Below the pieces are notes generated by a model that saw only the letters and a list, made by a program, of their open reading frames with translations, did not search any database and had not been told where the DNA came from. From Burkholderia lata (lineage in GTDB: Bacteria; Pseudomonadota; Gammaproteobacteria; Burkholderiales; Burkholderiaceae): 64,000 bases of DNA. Within the stretch, counting starts at the first letter, position 1; every line of letters begins with the position of its first letter. The stretch is from positions 1 to 64,000 of the forward strand of contig NZ_CABVQK010000005.1 of the NCBI RefSeq assembly GCF_902499335.1, in the 5' to 3' direction. This document shows positions 36,332 through 45,764 of the stretch, piece by piece. Both the position numbers and the translations under genes were made by a program.

Positions 36332-37081
36332 ATGAAGATTCTCGTACCCGTCAAGCGCGTGGTGGACTACAACGTCAAGGTTCGCGTCAAGGGCGACGGC
36401 ACCGGCGTCGATCTCTCGAACGTGAAGATGTCGATGAACCCGTTCGACGAAATCGCGGTTGAAGAAGCCGTGCGCCTGAAGGAAGCCGGCGCCGCGACCG
36501 AAGTGATCGCGGTGTCGGTCGGTGTCGCGCAGGCACAGGAAACGCTGCGCACGGCGCTGGCGATCGGCGCGGATCGCGCGATCCTCGTCGAGTCGACCGA
36601 CGGCGTCGAGCCGCTCGCCGTCGCGAAGATCCTGAAGGCGCTGGTCGACAAGGAGCAGCCGCAGCTGGTGATCGCCGGCAAGCAGGCCATCGACGACGAT
36701 TCGAACCAGACGGGCCAGATGCTGGCCGCGCTGGCCGGCCTGCCGCAAGCGACGTTCGCGTCGAAGGTCACGATCGCCGACGGCCGTGCAACGGTCGCAC
36801 GTGAAGTCGACGGCGGCGCGGAAACGCTGTCGCTTCAACTGCCCGCAGTCGTCACGACCGACCTGCGCCTGAACGAGCCGCGCTACGTGACGCTGCCGAA
36901 CATCATGAAGGCGAAGAAGAAGCCGCTGGAAACGGTGAAGCCGGAAGACCTCGGCGTGGACGTTACGCCGCGCCTGAAGACGCTGAAGGTGGTCGAGCCG
37001 CCGAAGCGCGCGGCCGGCGTGAAGGTGCCGGACGTGCAGACGCTGGTCGAGAAGCTGAAGACCGAAGCCAAGGTACTGTAA
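36332..37081 (+). CDS. etfB: Electron transfer flavoprotein beta subunit
   Basis: 249 aa from the ATG at 36332. [42 protein letters not shown] and [24 protein letters not shown] identify EtfB; the latter block binds AMP and the alpha subunit. ETF takes electrons from acyl-CoA dehydrogenases and passes them to ETF-ubiquinone oxidoreductase. The pair here is embedded between a dehydrogenase and a hydratase, suggesting a dedicated rather than housekeeping ETF, or a duplicated copy. Confidence 0.97.
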   Translation: MKILVPVKRVVDYNVKVRVKGDGTGVDLSNVKMSMNPFDEIAVEEAVRLKEAGAATEVIAVSVGVAQAQETLRTALAIGADRAILVESTDGVEPLAVAKILKALVDKEQPQLVIAGKQAIDDDSNQTGQMLAALAGLPQATFASKVTIADGRATVAREVDGGAETLSLQLPAVVTTDLRLNEPRYVTLPNIMKAKKKPLETVKPEDLGVDVTPRLKTLKVVEPPKRAAGVKVPDVQTLVEKLKTEAKVL

Positions 37082-37096
37082 GAGGGAGCGGAAAAA

Positions 37097-38029
37097 ATGA
37101 CGATTCTGGTGATTGCAGAACACGACAACGCGTCGATCAAGGCCGCGACGCTGAATACGGTGGCGGCGGCAGCGAAGATTGGCGGCGACATTCACGTGCT
37201 GGTCGCGGGCCACAATGCGCAAGGCGCAGCCGATGCGGCAGCGAAGATCGCAGGTGTCGGCAAGGTGTTGCTGGCCGATGCGCCGCAGCTCGAAGCGGGC
37301 CTCGCGGAAAACGTCGAAGCGACCGCGCTGAACATTGCGAAGGATTACTCACACGTCCTCGTACCGGCCACCGCCTACGGCAAGAACGTCGCGCCGCGCA
37401 TCGCCGCGAAGCTGGACGTCGCGCAGATCTCCGAGATCACGGCGGTGGTGTCGACCGACACGTTCGAACGCCCGATCTACGCGGGCAACGCGATCGCGAC
37501 GGTGCAATCGGGCGACCCGATCAAGGTGATCACGGTGCGTGCGACCGGGTTCGATGCGGTGGCAGCGGAAGGCGGCAGCGCGGCGGTCGAGAAGATCGCA
37601 GCGGCGGCCGATGCCGGCAAGTCGCAGTTCGTGAGCCGTGAAGTGACGAAGCTTGACCGTCCGGAACTCACCAGCGCGAACATCATCGTGTCGGGCGGCC
37701 GTGGCCTCGGCAGCGGCGAGAACTTCGCGTTGGTGCTGGAGCCGCTGGCCGACAAGCTGAACGCCGCACTGGGCGCGTCGCGCGCCGCAGTCGACGCCGG
37801 CTACGTGCCGAACGACTACCAGGTCGGCCAGACCGGCAAGATCGTCGCGCCCCAGCTGTATATCGCGGTCGGTATCTCGGGTGCGATCCAGCATCTGGCC
37901 GGCATGAAGGATTCGAAGGTGATCGTCGCGATCAACAAGGATCCCGAAGCGCCGATCTTCAGCGTGGCGGACTACAGCCTCGAAGCCGACCTGTTCGCGG
38001 CCGTGCCCGAGCTGGTCAACGCACTCTGA
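37097..38029 (+). CDS. etfA: Electron transfer flavoprotein alpha subunit
   Basis: 310 aa, with GAGGGAGCGG before the ATG, 15 bases after etfB. The C-terminal FAD domain shows [56 protein letters not shown] and [17 protein letters not shown], all signature segments of EtfA. It carries the redox FAD and forms a heterodimer with EtfB. Co-transcribed with the dehydrogenase at 35139. Confidence 0.97.
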   Translation: MTILVIAEHDNASIKAATLNTVAAAAKIGGDIHVLVAGHNAQGAADAAAKIAGVGKVLLADAPQLEAGLAENVEATALNIAKDYSHVLVPATAYGKNVAPRIAAKLDVAQISEITAVVSTDTFERPIYAGNAIATVQSGDPIKVITVRATGFDAVAAEGGSAAVEKIAAAADAGKSQFVSREVTKLDRPELTSANIIVSGGRGLGSGENFALVLEPLADKLNAALGASRAAVDAGYVPNDYQVGQTGKIVAPQLYIAVGISGAIQHLAGMKDSKVIVAINKDPEAPIFSVADYSLEADLFAAVPELVNAL

Positions 38030-38106
38030 CGGCAATGGCAGCCGGCTGCCTGACATGCAGGCGCCGGCTGCCTGCCGGATGCTTCAATCATCGAGCACGA
38101 AACACC

Positions 38107-38964
38107 ATGAGTGTCGAGCCTTCCGAATCCTTCGACGCGTGGGTCGGCCGGAGCGTTGACAGCGCGGACCGGATTACCCGGCCCCCCGTCCGTCTGCTGC
38201 AGGCGACACTGGACTACGCGAACCCATCCGAACTACCCGCGACGCTGCCGCCGCTGTGGCACTGGCTGTACTTCCTGCCGGGCGAGCGTCAGTCGAACAT
38301 CGGCGTCGACGGTCATCCGCAGCGCGGCGGCTTCCTGCCGCCGGTCACGCTGCCGCGCCGCATGTGGGCGGGCGGACGGCTGCAGTTCCTGCGTCCGCTG
38401 GCCGTCGATGCGCCCGTGCAGCGCCGTTCCACGATCCTGAGCGTGCAGAGCAAATCCGGCCGCAGCGGCCAGCTGGTGTTCGTCACCGTGCTGCACGAAA
38501 CGAGCGACGCCGAGGGCGTGGCGATCCGCGAGGAACAGGACATCGTGTATCGCGACGCGCCGCCTCCCGCCGCGGCCGTCGCGCCGGCACCGCAGCCGGC
38601 ACCGGCGCCGACCGACGAGCAGTATTCGCGCGTCGTCACGCCCGATCCGGTGCTGCTGATGCGCTTTTCCGCCCTCACCTTCAACGGCCACCGGATCCAC
38701 TACGACCGGCCCTACGCGATGCAGGAAGAAGGCTATCCGGGCCTCGTGGTGCACGGCCCGCTGATCGCGCTGCTGCTGCTGGAGGAACTGCGCCGCACGC
38801 ACCCCGGCAAGACCGTACGCAGCTTCGAGTTCAAGGCCGTCAGCCCGCTGTTCGACACCGCGCCGTTCACGGTGAACGGAAAGCTCGAAGGACATGCCGC
38901 CCGCCTGTGGGCGCGCGGCCCGCAAGGGCAGCTGGCCATGCAGGCCAGCGCCGAACTGGAATAA
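38107..38964 (+). CDS. MaoC-like dehydratase of the mesaconyl-C4-CoA / itaconyl-CoA hydratase type
   Basis: 285 aa from the ATG at 38107. Double hot-dog protein with an N-terminal FAS1-like dehydratase domain (PPLWHWLYFLPGERQSNIGVDGHP, PRRMWAGG) and a C-terminal MaoC half containing FSALTFNGHRIHYDRPYAMQEEGYPGLVVHGPL. This architecture is that of HTD2, Chloroflexus mesaconyl-C4-CoA hydratase (Meh) and itaconyl-CoA hydratase (Ich). A Pro/Ala linker (about 155-175) joins the halves. It would hydrate mesaconyl- or itaconyl-CoA to citramalyl-CoA, the substrate type of the lyase two genes downstream. Confidence 0.88.
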   Translation: MSVEPSESFDAWVGRSVDSADRITRPPVRLLQATLDYANPSELPATLPPLWHWLYFLPGERQSNIGVDGHPQRGGFLPPVTLPRRMWAGGRLQFLRPLAVDAPVQRRSTILSVQSKSGRSGQLVFVTVLHETSDAEGVAIREEQDIVYRDAPPPAAAVAPAPQPAPAPTDEQYSRVVTPDPVLLMRFSALTFNGHRIHYDRPYAMQEEGYPGLVVHGPLIALLLLEELRRTHPGKTVRSFEFKAVSPLFDTAPFTVNGKLEGHAARLWARGPQGQLAMQASAELE

Positions 38965-38974
38965 CGATCCGATC

Positions 38975-40165
38975 ATGCAAGCTCGAAAAGGCCCCCTGAG
39001 CGGGATGACCGTCGTCACGCTCGAACACGCGATCGCCGCGCCGTTCTGCACGCGCCAGCTCGCCGACCTCGGCGCCCGCGTCATCAAGGTGGAACGCCCC
39101 GGCGTGGGCGATTTCGCGCGGGCGTACGATCACCGCACCCACGGTCTCGCATCGCATTTCGTGTGGACCAACCGGTCGAAGGAAAGCCTCACGCTGGACC
39201 TGAAGCAACCGGCCGCGCAGGACGTGCTGGGCGAACTCGTGGCCCAGGCCGACGTGCTGGTGCAGAACCTCGCGCCCGGCGCGGCCGCGCGCATGGGCCT
39301 GTCGTTCGACGCGCTACACGCGAAGTACCCGCGGCTGATCGTCTGCGACATCTCGGGCTATGGCGGCGACGGCCCCTATCGCGACAAGAAAGCCTACGAT
39401 CTGCTGATCCAGAGCGAGGCGGCGTTCCTGTCGATCACGGGCACGGCCGACGAGCCGTGCAAGGCCGGCAACTCGATCGCCGACATCGCTGCGGGCATGT
39501 ATGCGTACACGGGCATCCTCAGCGCACTCCTGCAGCGCGGCGTCACGGGTATCGGCTCGCACGTGGAAATTTCGATGCTCGAAGCGCTGGCCGAGTGGAT
39601 GGGCTTCCCGATGTACTACGCGTACGACGGCCAGCAGCAGCCGGGCCGCAACGGCGCCGCGCACGCGACCATCTACCCGTACGGCCCGTTCACGGCCGGC
39701 GACGGACGCGTCGTAATGCTGGGCCTGCAGAACGAGCGCGAATGGAAAGCGTTCTGCGATGTCGTGCTGCGCGACCCGGCGCTCGCGACCGACCCGCGCT
39801 TCGACGCCAACGTGCGTCGCTCGGAACACCGCGCGGAACTGAAGGCCGTGATCGAGCAGGTGTTTTCCGCGCTCACCGCGCAGGACGTGATCGCGCGCCT
39901 CGACGAAGCGCAGATCGCGAACGCCGCCGTCAACCAGGTCGGCGATCTGTGGACGCATCCGCAACTGCACGCGCGCGAGCGCTTTCGCACCATCGACTCG
40001 CCGGCGGGCGAACTGCAGGCGCTGCTGCCGCCCGCCACGATCGACAGCTTCGACGTGCGCATGGATGCGGTGCCCGCGCTGGGCGAGCACAGCGCGGCCA
40101 TCCTGCACGAACTCGGGCGCACCGACGCCGATATCGAACAACTGCGCGCCGCCGGCGTGATCTGA
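38975..40165 (+). CDS. CaiB/BaiF-type CoA-transferase
   Basis: 396 aa from the ATG at 38975, ten bases after the hydratase gene. Blocks: PLSGMTVVTLEHAIAAPFCTRQLADLGARVIKVERP, NRSKESLTLDLKQP, YRDKKAYDLLIQSEAA. The likely catalytic Asp is D170 (NSIADIAAG). Next to a Meh-like hydratase and a CitE-like lyase, it resembles in context mesaconyl-CoA C1-C4 CoA transferase (Mct) or succinyl-CoA:dicarboxylate CoA-transferases such as that for citramalate. Inter- versus intramolecular transfer cannot be decided from sequence. Confidence 0.9.
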   Translation: MQARKGPLSGMTVVTLEHAIAAPFCTRQLADLGARVIKVERPGVGDFARAYDHRTHGLASHFVWTNRSKESLTLDLKQPAAQDVLGELVAQADVLVQNLAPGAAARMGLSFDALHAKYPRLIVCDISGYGGDGPYRDKKAYDLLIQSEAAFLSITGTADEPCKAGNSIADIAAGMYAYTGILSALLQRGVTGIGSHVEISMLEALAEWMGFPMYYAYDGQQQPGRNGAAHATIYPYGPFTAGDGRVVMLGLQNEREWKAFCDVVLRDPALATDPRFDANVRRSEHRAELKAVIEQVFSALTAQDVIARLDEAQIANAAVNQVGDLWTHPQLHARERFRTIDSPAGELQALLPPATIDSFDVRMDAVPALGEHSAAILHELGRTDADIEQLRAAGVI

Positions 40166-40168
40166 ACC

Positions 40169-41020
40169 ATGTCCAAGCCCGTCTCCCCCGTCCGTCACGC
40201 GCGCAGTCTCCTGTTCGTGCCGGCCACCCGCCCCGAGCGCTTTGTGAAGGCGCTCGACTCGGGCGCCGACTGCATCATCGTCGACCTCGAGGATGCCGTC
40301 GGCCCCGACAGCAAGGACGACGCACGCGCGCAACTCGCGCAGCACCTGCCGCTGCTGACGCCTGAGCAGCGATCGCGCACCGTCGTGCGCGTGAACGCGG
40401 TCGGCACGCCATGGCACGACGCGGACATCGCGCTGCTGCGCGACTGGGCCACGCAAGGCGTGGTCGTGATGCTGCCGAAGTCCGAAGACGCGGGCGCGCT
40501 GCGCCGCGTCGCGGAGCAGCTCGGCGAGCACGCGCAACTCGTGGCGCTGATCGAATCGCTGGCCGGGCTCGATGCGGCCGACGCGCTGGCGCGCGACCCG
40601 CAGGTCGTGCGCGTCGCGTTCGGGCATCTGGATTTCCAGCTCGATCTCGGCATGCGCGCGACGCCCGACGAGCCGGAGCTGGCCTTTGCGCGCAATGCGC
40701 TCGTCGCCGCATCGCGCCGCGCGCAGTTGCCCGCGCCGATCGACGGCGTGACCACGCGCACCGACGACGCCGAGCGCCTCGCGGCCGATGCCCGGCGCGC
40801 TCGCGCATTCGGTTTCAGCGGCAAGCTGTGCATCCACCCGGCCCAGGTCGCCGGCGTGAACGAAGCGATGGGCTATTCGCAAGACGAGCAGGCGTGGGCG
40901 CGCCGCGTGATCGACGAAGCCGCAAAGCACGGCGGCGCGGCATTCAGGCTGGACGGCCGCATGGTCGATCTCCCGGTGATCCGCGCAGCCGAGGCGATCG
41001 TCGCCGGCACGCGGAAATAA
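40169..41020 (+). CDS. HpcH/HpaI-family CoA-ester lyase (citramalyl-CoA/CitE-like)
   Basis: 283 aa, start three bases after the transferase stop. HARSLLFVPATRPERFVKAL, CIIVDLEDAVGP, RVNAVGTPWHDADIALL, VVMLPKSEDAG, VALIESLAGLDAADALA (metal Glu), and FSGKLCIHPAQVAGVNEAMG place it with citramalyl-CoA lyase and CitE-type enzymes. It would split citramalyl-CoA to acetyl-CoA and pyruvate, or a related ester. It ends the operon that starts with the dehydrogenase at 35139 and is followed by a strong terminator at 41116. Confidence 0.9.
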   Translation: MSKPVSPVRHARSLLFVPATRPERFVKALDSGADCIIVDLEDAVGPDSKDDARAQLAQHLPLLTPEQRSRTVVRVNAVGTPWHDADIALLRDWATQGVVVMLPKSEDAGALRRVAEQLGEHAQLVALIESLAGLDAADALARDPQVVRVAFGHLDFQLDLGMRATPDEPELAFARNALVAASRRAQLPAPIDGVTTRTDDAERLAADARRARAFGFSGKLCIHPAQVAGVNEAMGYSQDEQAWARRVIDEAAKHGGAAFRLDGRMVDLPVIRAAEAIVAGTRK

Positions 41021-41054
41021 TCAGGCGCGACGCGGCACGATCCGCGACTTCGAC

Positions 41055-41078
41055 GGCCTGCCTCACACCAGGCAGGCC
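41055..41078. terminator. Small hairpin before the main terminator
   Basis: GGCCTGCC (41055-41062) pairs exactly with GGCAGGCC (41071-41078) around an eight-base loop, 35 bases after the lyase stop. It may assist the terminator that follows. Confidence 0.35.
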
Positions 41079-41105
41079 GGCCGTTCCGACAGGTAGCCGG
41101 ATATG

Positions 41106-41154
41106 GGAAAAAGACATGGGCGGCGTCCGGCATCCGGACGCCGCCCATCTTTTT
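41106..41154. terminator. Bidirectional rho-independent terminator
   Basis: ATGGGCGGCGTCCGG (41116-41130) pairs without mismatch over 15 bp with 41134-41148, loop CAT. T-run at 41150-41154 on the plus strand; an A-rich stretch at 41106-41115 gives the T-run for the minus strand. It sits between the convergent lyase (ends 41020) and MmgE/PrpD (ends 41211) genes and can serve both. Confidence 0.85.
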
Positions 41155-41210
41155 GAGCCGCCTTGAATCGGGAGACGCTTGCGCGCCTCCCGGCCAGGTT
41201 TCCGATCAGA

Positions 41211-42635
41211 TCAGCGCTCGACGGCCCACATGCGGGTCAGCTCCGCGGCCTTCATCGCCGGGTTCAACTCGCGCAGCGCGGCCAGCAGTTGCCGGGCCCG
41301 TTCGGCGCTCAGCACGTCCCGGGTCAGGTCCATGAACTTCTCGTCCTGCTCGCGCTCGGGCATCGGATTCGTGTCGGTGCCGATCGGGTCGCCGACGAAC
41401 ACGTGCTCGGTGCGGCCGTCCTTGAACGTCACCGTCACGTCGGCCACGAACTTGCCGGGATACTGCTTTTCGAGCGCGGGCTCCTCGGTGATGCGGATGC
41501 TGCGCGCGATCTCGATGACCGGCGCCATGTCCACCTTGCCGGCAAGGTAGTCGCGATGGACCGGATAGCCGTTGCCGTGGCCCAGCAGCGTGAACGCCGC
41601 CTGGATCGGCAGGCTGAACTGCACGTGCTCGATGTTCTTCGGCTCGTAAGCGTTGGCGTTGGCCGTGCCGACGACGACGTTGAAATGCGGCGTGATCTTC
41701 AGGTGGATGTCGGCGATCTCGTCGCGGCGTGCCGCGAACGGCCGCAGCGCGTCGATGTACGCATGCGTGCAGTAGCACGCGCAGTACGCCTTCAGCCACA
41801 CCGTGCCGATCTCGAACGGCCGGTCGATCACGAAGCGCCGTTCGGCCGCGTCGCCGGCCTGCCGCTGCAGCAACGTGCGGAAGAAGCCCTTGTTGCCGCT
41901 CAGGAACGCGCGCGGGCCCGTGATGCCGGCGCGGGCCATGTCGGCCGCCGCCATCCCGTTGCGCGTGCCGATGCCCGCATGGATCCGCTTGATGGAGCCG
42001 CCGGTGGACGTGTACTCCGTCGTGCCCGACACGTGGCTCAGCGCAATCGCCAGCGCGTGCAGCGTCGTTTCGGCATCGAAGCCGCGCAGCTTGGCCGCCA
42101 CGGCCGCCGCGCCGAAATTGGACAGCGTGGCATGCGGATGGAAGCCGCGCTGCAGCAGCTCGGGGGCGGCCAGCATGCCAATGCGCGCGTACACCTCATA
42201 ACCGGCTACCATCGCGACGATGATGTCCTCGAGCGACGAACCCAGCTCCTCGCCGATCGCGAGCGCGGCCGGAATCACGCAACTGCCGGGGTGACTGTAG
42301 CTGGGGCCGTGCGCGTCGTCGTACTCGAAGCCGTGGCCGTACGAACCGTTGACGAACGCCGCGTCCGCCGCGCTCATCGTCAGCGCCGACGCGCTCACGC
42401 GGCTGTTGCCCGGACGCTGCTGGGCCTTCGCATAGTCGAGCAGCTGTACCGACCACGGCAGCTTCGAGATGCCGACCTGCAATGCGATCTGGTCGCGCAT
42501 CAGCCGGTTGATGCCGGCGTGCGCATGCGCGTCGAGATGCTCGTATTTCAGTTCCTGGATAAAGCGCACCACCGCTTGTTCGAGCGGCGGGCAGTTGTCC
42601 GGCACGACGGGCCGGGGCTCTTGGGAGATGGTCAT
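41211..42635 (-). CDS. MmgE/PrpD-family protein
   Basis: 474 aa from the ATG at 42635, which has CCAGGAGC upstream. The frame remains open far upstream, but there it lies inside other genes. Family blocks: GSYGHGFEYDDAHGPSYSHPGSCVIPAALAIGEE, AMVAGYEVYARIG, RGFHPHATLSNFGAAAVAAKL, and KAYCACYCTHAYIDAL. Members include 2-methylcitrate dehydratase, cis-aconitate decarboxylase (itaconate-forming) and imidosuccinate epimerase; the family cannot be split by eye. It forms a minus-strand unit with an alcohol and an aldehyde dehydrogenase. A second, more distant member is at 45765. Confidence 0.9.
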   Translation of the reverse strand: MTISQEPRPVVPDNCPPLEQAVVRFIQELKYEHLDAHAHAGINRLMRDQIALQVGISKLPWSVQLLDYAKAQQRPGNSRVSASALTMSAADAAFVNGSYGHGFEYDDAHGPSYSHPGSCVIPAALAIGEELGSSLEDIIVAMVAGYEVYARIGMLAAPELLQRGFHPHATLSNFGAAAVAAKLRGFDAETTLHALAIALSHVSGTTEYTSTGGSIKRIHAGIGTRNGMAAADMARAGITGPRAFLSGNKGFFRTLLQRQAGDAAERRFVIDRPFEIGTVWLKAYCACYCTHAYIDALRPFAARRDEIADIHLKITPHFNVVVGTANANAYEPKNIEHVQFSLPIQAAFTLLGHGNGYPVHRDYLAGKVDMAPVIEIARSIRITEEPALEKQYPGKFVADVTVTFKDGRTEHVFVGDPIGTDTNPMPEREQDEKFMDLTRDVLSAERARQLLAALRELNPAMKAAELTRMWAVER

Positions 42636-42715
42636 GAATTGCTCCTGGATAGTCGAATTCGAAATGGGGTGTCCCGACACATGCCCGGGTATCAGGTTCC
42701 GGCCGGCGCGAGCGG

Positions 42716-43786
42716 TCAGAACAGGAACGCGCCCTTGCCGCCCGACTGCGCGTCGAACGTCCGATACGCTTCGTCGGCCTGGTCGAGCTTCCAGTAGTCG
42801 GTGAACAGCTTGTCGACGTCCACGCCGTGATCCGCGACGAAATGGATGCATTCCTTCATGCTGACTTCCGAGAACGTGTACGACCCGATGATGGTGCGCT
42901 GCTTGCCGATCACGTCCTTCATCCCGTCGACGTTGAGGTTGCCGCCCACGGCCACCAGCGCGATGCGGCCCCACGGGCGCGTGCTGCGCACCGCCTGCTG
43001 CCGCGGCACTTCGCCGCCCGCGCAGTCCATCGCGCAGGTCACGCCCAGGCCGCCGCTGAGCTTCTGGATCGCCTCGATCGGATCCTGCTTGCTGCCGTCG
43101 ATCACGTGGGTTGCGCCGAATTCCGTGGCGCGCGCGACGCGATCGGCTGCGATGTCCACGCCGATGACTTCCACGCCCATTGCCGCGGCCAGCTGCACCG
43201 CGGACAAGCCGACCGGGCCCAGCCCGAACACCGCGAGCGTGTCGCGCGCGCTGATGTCGAGGCGCAGCAGCGCACCCCAGGCCGTCCCGGTGCCGCACGA
43301 AATGGCCGCGCCGGCGGCGAACGATACTTCGTCGGGCAAATGGACCAGCGACGTCGCGGGCACCTTCATGTAGTGCGCGTGGCCGCCGTGCTTGATCACG
43401 CCGTGAATGTCCGCGCCGTGGCTGCACATCTGCGTCCAGCCGGTACGGCAGTGGTCGCAATGCAGGCAGCCTTCGTAGTGGAACACCGCGACGCGATCGC
43501 CGACCTTGAACGCGCGTGGATCGACGCCCGCGCCGACCGCGACGATCTGGCCGCAAGGCTCGTGGCCGCCGATGACGGGCGTGTCCTCCGACATGCCGCG
43601 CGACGCGAGATCCTTGAAGCCCAGCGAGCGGATCACGTCGGCCGGCTTGTTGCGATAGAAATGCAGGTCGCTGCCGCACATGCCGGAGGCTTTCATCTCG
43701 ATCACAGCCTCGCCGGGGCCGGGCACCGGGTCGTCGAAATCCAGAATCTCCAGCTTCCGTTCGCCTCTGAACACCACGCCTTTCAT
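42716..43786 (-). CDS. Zinc-dependent alcohol dehydrogenase, paralog of 12921
   Basis: 356 aa, start after CCAGGAGACAAGG. Catalytic zinc ligands C37 and H75-E76; structural site C107, C110, C113, C121; nucleotide loop FGLGPVGLS. The alignment with the ADH at 12921 is continuous, with a short insertion before GGHE. It oxidises an alcohol with NAD(P)+. The gene order ALDH-ADH-MmgE/PrpD suggests one pathway that turns an alcohol via its aldehyde to an acid. Confidence 0.92.
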   Translation of the reverse strand: MKGVVFRGERKLEILDFDDPVPGPGEAVIEMKASGMCGSDLHFYRNKPADVIRSLGFKDLASRGMSEDTPVIGGHEPCGQIVAVGAGVDPRAFKVGDRVAVFHYEGCLHCDHCRTGWTQMCSHGADIHGVIKHGGHAHYMKVPATSLVHLPDEVSFAAGAAISCGTGTAWGALLRLDISARDTLAVFGLGPVGLSAVQLAAAMGVEVIGVDIAADRVARATEFGATHVIDGSKQDPIEAIQKLSGGLGVTCAMDCAGGEVPRQQAVRSTRPWGRIALVAVGGNLNVDGMKDVIGKQRTIIGSYTFSEVSMKECIHFVADHGVDVDKLFTDYWKLDQADEAYRTFDAQSGGKGAFLF

Positions 43787-43837
43787 GTCCTTGTCTCCTG
43801 GTTGTCGTGCAACGGGGTCGAGCGCCTGCGCGCCGGC

Positions 43838-45307
43838 TCAGCCCAGGTTGATGTAGGTCGCCTTCGGGTACAGGAAGCTCTCGACGTGCTCCTTCCCGCC
43901 CTTCCATCCGTAGCCGCTCATCTTCGTGCCGCCGAAGCCCACGGCCGGATCGATCACGCCGTAGCAATTGACCCAGACCGTGCCCGAGCGAATGCCTTGC
44001 GAGACCTTGTGCGCGGTTGACAGGCTGCTGGTCCACACGCCGCCGGCCAGGCCGTACGGCGTGTCGTTCGCGAGCTGCAGCGCCTCCTCCATCGTGTCGA
44101 ACGGGATCACCGACGCCACCGGCCCGAAGATTTCCTCCCGCGCGATGGTCATGTCGTTGCGCACGTTGGCGAACACCGTCGGCTCGACGAAATAGCCGCG
44201 CGCGAGCTCGCCGCCCGGGCGCTGGCCGCCGTGCACGAGCGTGGCTTCCTTGCCGCCGATGTCGACGTAGTGCATCACGCGCTCGAGCTGGCGCTGCGAA
44301 ATCAGCGGGCCGATCTGCGTATCGGGTGCAAGGCCGTCGCCGATCCGGATCGTCTTCGCGAACGCGGCGATGCGTTGCACGAATTCGTCGTGGATCGCGC
44401 GCTGCACGAAGATCCGCGTGCCGGCCACGCACACCTGGCCGGTATTGGTGAACACGCCCATCGCCGCACCGGGCACGGCCTTGTCGAGATCGGCATCGGC
44501 GAACACGATGTCGGGCGACTTGCCGCCGAGTTCGAGCTGCAGGCGCTTCAGGTTGCCGGCCGACGCGCGCACGATCGCCTGCGCGGTGCCCACCGAACCG
44601 GTGAAGGCCACCCGGTCGACGTCCGGATGCTCGGCCAGCGCCTGGCCGACGTCCTTGCCGTAGCCGGTCACGACGTTGATCACGCCGTCGGGCACGCCGG
44701 CTTCCATCATCAGTTCGGACACGCGCAGCGACGACAGCGACGCATCCTCGGCCGGCTTGAGCACCGCCGTGCAGCCGGTGGCCAGCGCCGGGCCGTAGAT
44801 CCACCACAACCCCATCAGCGGGCCGTTCCACGGGATGATCCCGCCGACCACGCCCACCGGCATCAGGTGCTTGAGCGCGGTGAAGCCGGGCGCGATCGAC
44901 ATCGGCGCGGCCTGCACGGTGCCGGCGCCGGTTTGCGACGCGTAGAACTGCAGCAGTTGCGACAGCCATTCCTTGTAGCCGCGCGTGCGCACCAGCGGCG
45001 CGCCCATGTCGAGCGTCTCGATCAGCGCGAGCTCGTCGAAGTGGTCGAGAATGACGCCGTGCACGCGCAGCAGCAGCTTGCGCCGCTCATGCGGCGTGAA
45101 GCGGCTCCACGATCCCTCGAACGCGCGGCGCGCGGCCGCGACCGCCCGCTCCACGTCCTGCGTGCCGCCCTTCGCGATGTGGCACAGCACCTCGCCGGTG
45201 GCCGGATTGATTGCCTCGATTTGCTCGCCGCCCACCGGCTCGACCCATTGGCCACCGATCAGCAGTTTCTTGTTGCCGTCGATGAAGCCCGGAATGTTTA
45301 CGCTCAC
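43838..45307 (-). CDS. NAD(P)-dependent aldehyde dehydrogenase, GTG start
   Basis: 489 aa from the GTG at 45307, which follows AAGGAGACGCCA; the frame is open to 45553 without a site. Key residues: N161 (PWNG), K184 (VLKPAEDAS), E259 (LELGGKSPD) and nucleophile C293 (GQVCVAGTR). Oxidises an aldehyde to an acid. First gene of the minus-strand unit ALDH-ADH-MmgE/PrpD. A CTAAC-N8-GTTAG-type element lies upstream at 45547, between this gene and the divergent MmgE/PrpD gene at 45765. Confidence 0.92.
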   Translation of the reverse strand: MSVNIPGFIDGNKKLLIGGQWVEPVGGEQIEAINPATGEVLCHIAKGGTQDVERAVAAARRAFEGSWSRFTPHERRKLLLRVHGVILDHFDELALIETLDMGAPLVRTRGYKEWLSQLLQFYASQTGAGTVQAAPMSIAPGFTALKHLMPVGVVGGIIPWNGPLMGLWWIYGPALATGCTAVLKPAEDASLSSLRVSELMMEAGVPDGVINVVTGYGKDVGQALAEHPDVDRVAFTGSVGTAQAIVRASAGNLKRLQLELGGKSPDIVFADADLDKAVPGAAMGVFTNTGQVCVAGTRIFVQRAIHDEFVQRIAAFAKTIRIGDGLAPDTQIGPLISQRQLERVMHYVDIGGKEATLVHGGQRPGGELARGYFVEPTVFANVRNDMTIAREEIFGPVASVIPFDTMEEALQLANDTPYGLAGGVWTSSLSTAHKVSQGIRSGTVWVNCYGVIDPAVGFGGTKMSGYGWKGGKEHVESFLYPKATYINLG

Positions 45308-45764
45308 TGGCGTCTCCTTCGATTTCGTTCTGTTCTGGTTGGTGAAAATCACATGCGCAGCATGATCGACTTGGTCTGCGTGTACGCGTCGATCGATTCC
45401 TGACCGAACTCGCTCTCGGATTGCATGCGTGGCCCGGAATCGTGTTGAAGCGGCGGCGCTCATGCATCGAGCCCGCCGGAGGAAGAAATCCGTGTTGAAA
45501 CGCAACGCCCGGAGCAATGCGAGAGCGCGTCGCCGTATTGCCTTACCTAACAAACAGTAGTTATTCTATTTTCCCGCGGCGCATTTCCCATCAGGGAATC
45601 CCCGTAGCCCGCACGTTGCACTGCATGAAATTTTCGAAGGATGGAACGCTTTGAATACGGACATTGCGAACGGCGACGCACACGCGACTAAATGATCCGA
45701 GCAAACGCACGACGCGCTGCGATCGCATCGCGCCTCACCGCTTCTCCCACAGGACCACCGCACC
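45308..45764. other. Divergent intergenic region, ALDH unit / MmgE/PrpD 2
   Basis: 457 bases with a locally A+T-rich section (45545-45680). Holds element C (45547) and a weak relative of the GTTCCGTAC element, TTTTCGAAGGATGGAAC, at 45631. No gene recognised. Confidence 0.4.
45547..45564. promoter_or_regulatory. CTAAC-N8-GTTAG element C
   Basis: Read on the minus strand: ATAACTACTGTTTGTTAG, matching element A (25642) at TAACTAC and GTTAG. It lies 240 bases before the ALDH start and 200 before MmgE/PrpD 2. Confidence 0.45.

Noticed and set aside
41211-44969. A single 1252-aa minus-strand frame suggesting a fusion ending in MmgE/PrpD
   Set aside because: Only the last 474 residues are a real protein, with its own ribosome site and ATG at 42635. 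The rest runs out of frame through the ADH and ALDH genes.
45631-45647. TTTTCGAAGGATGGAAC as a tenth GTTCCGTAC element
   Set aside because: It differs from the core at two positions (GTTCCATCC) and lacks a second half-site, so it was left out of the count.
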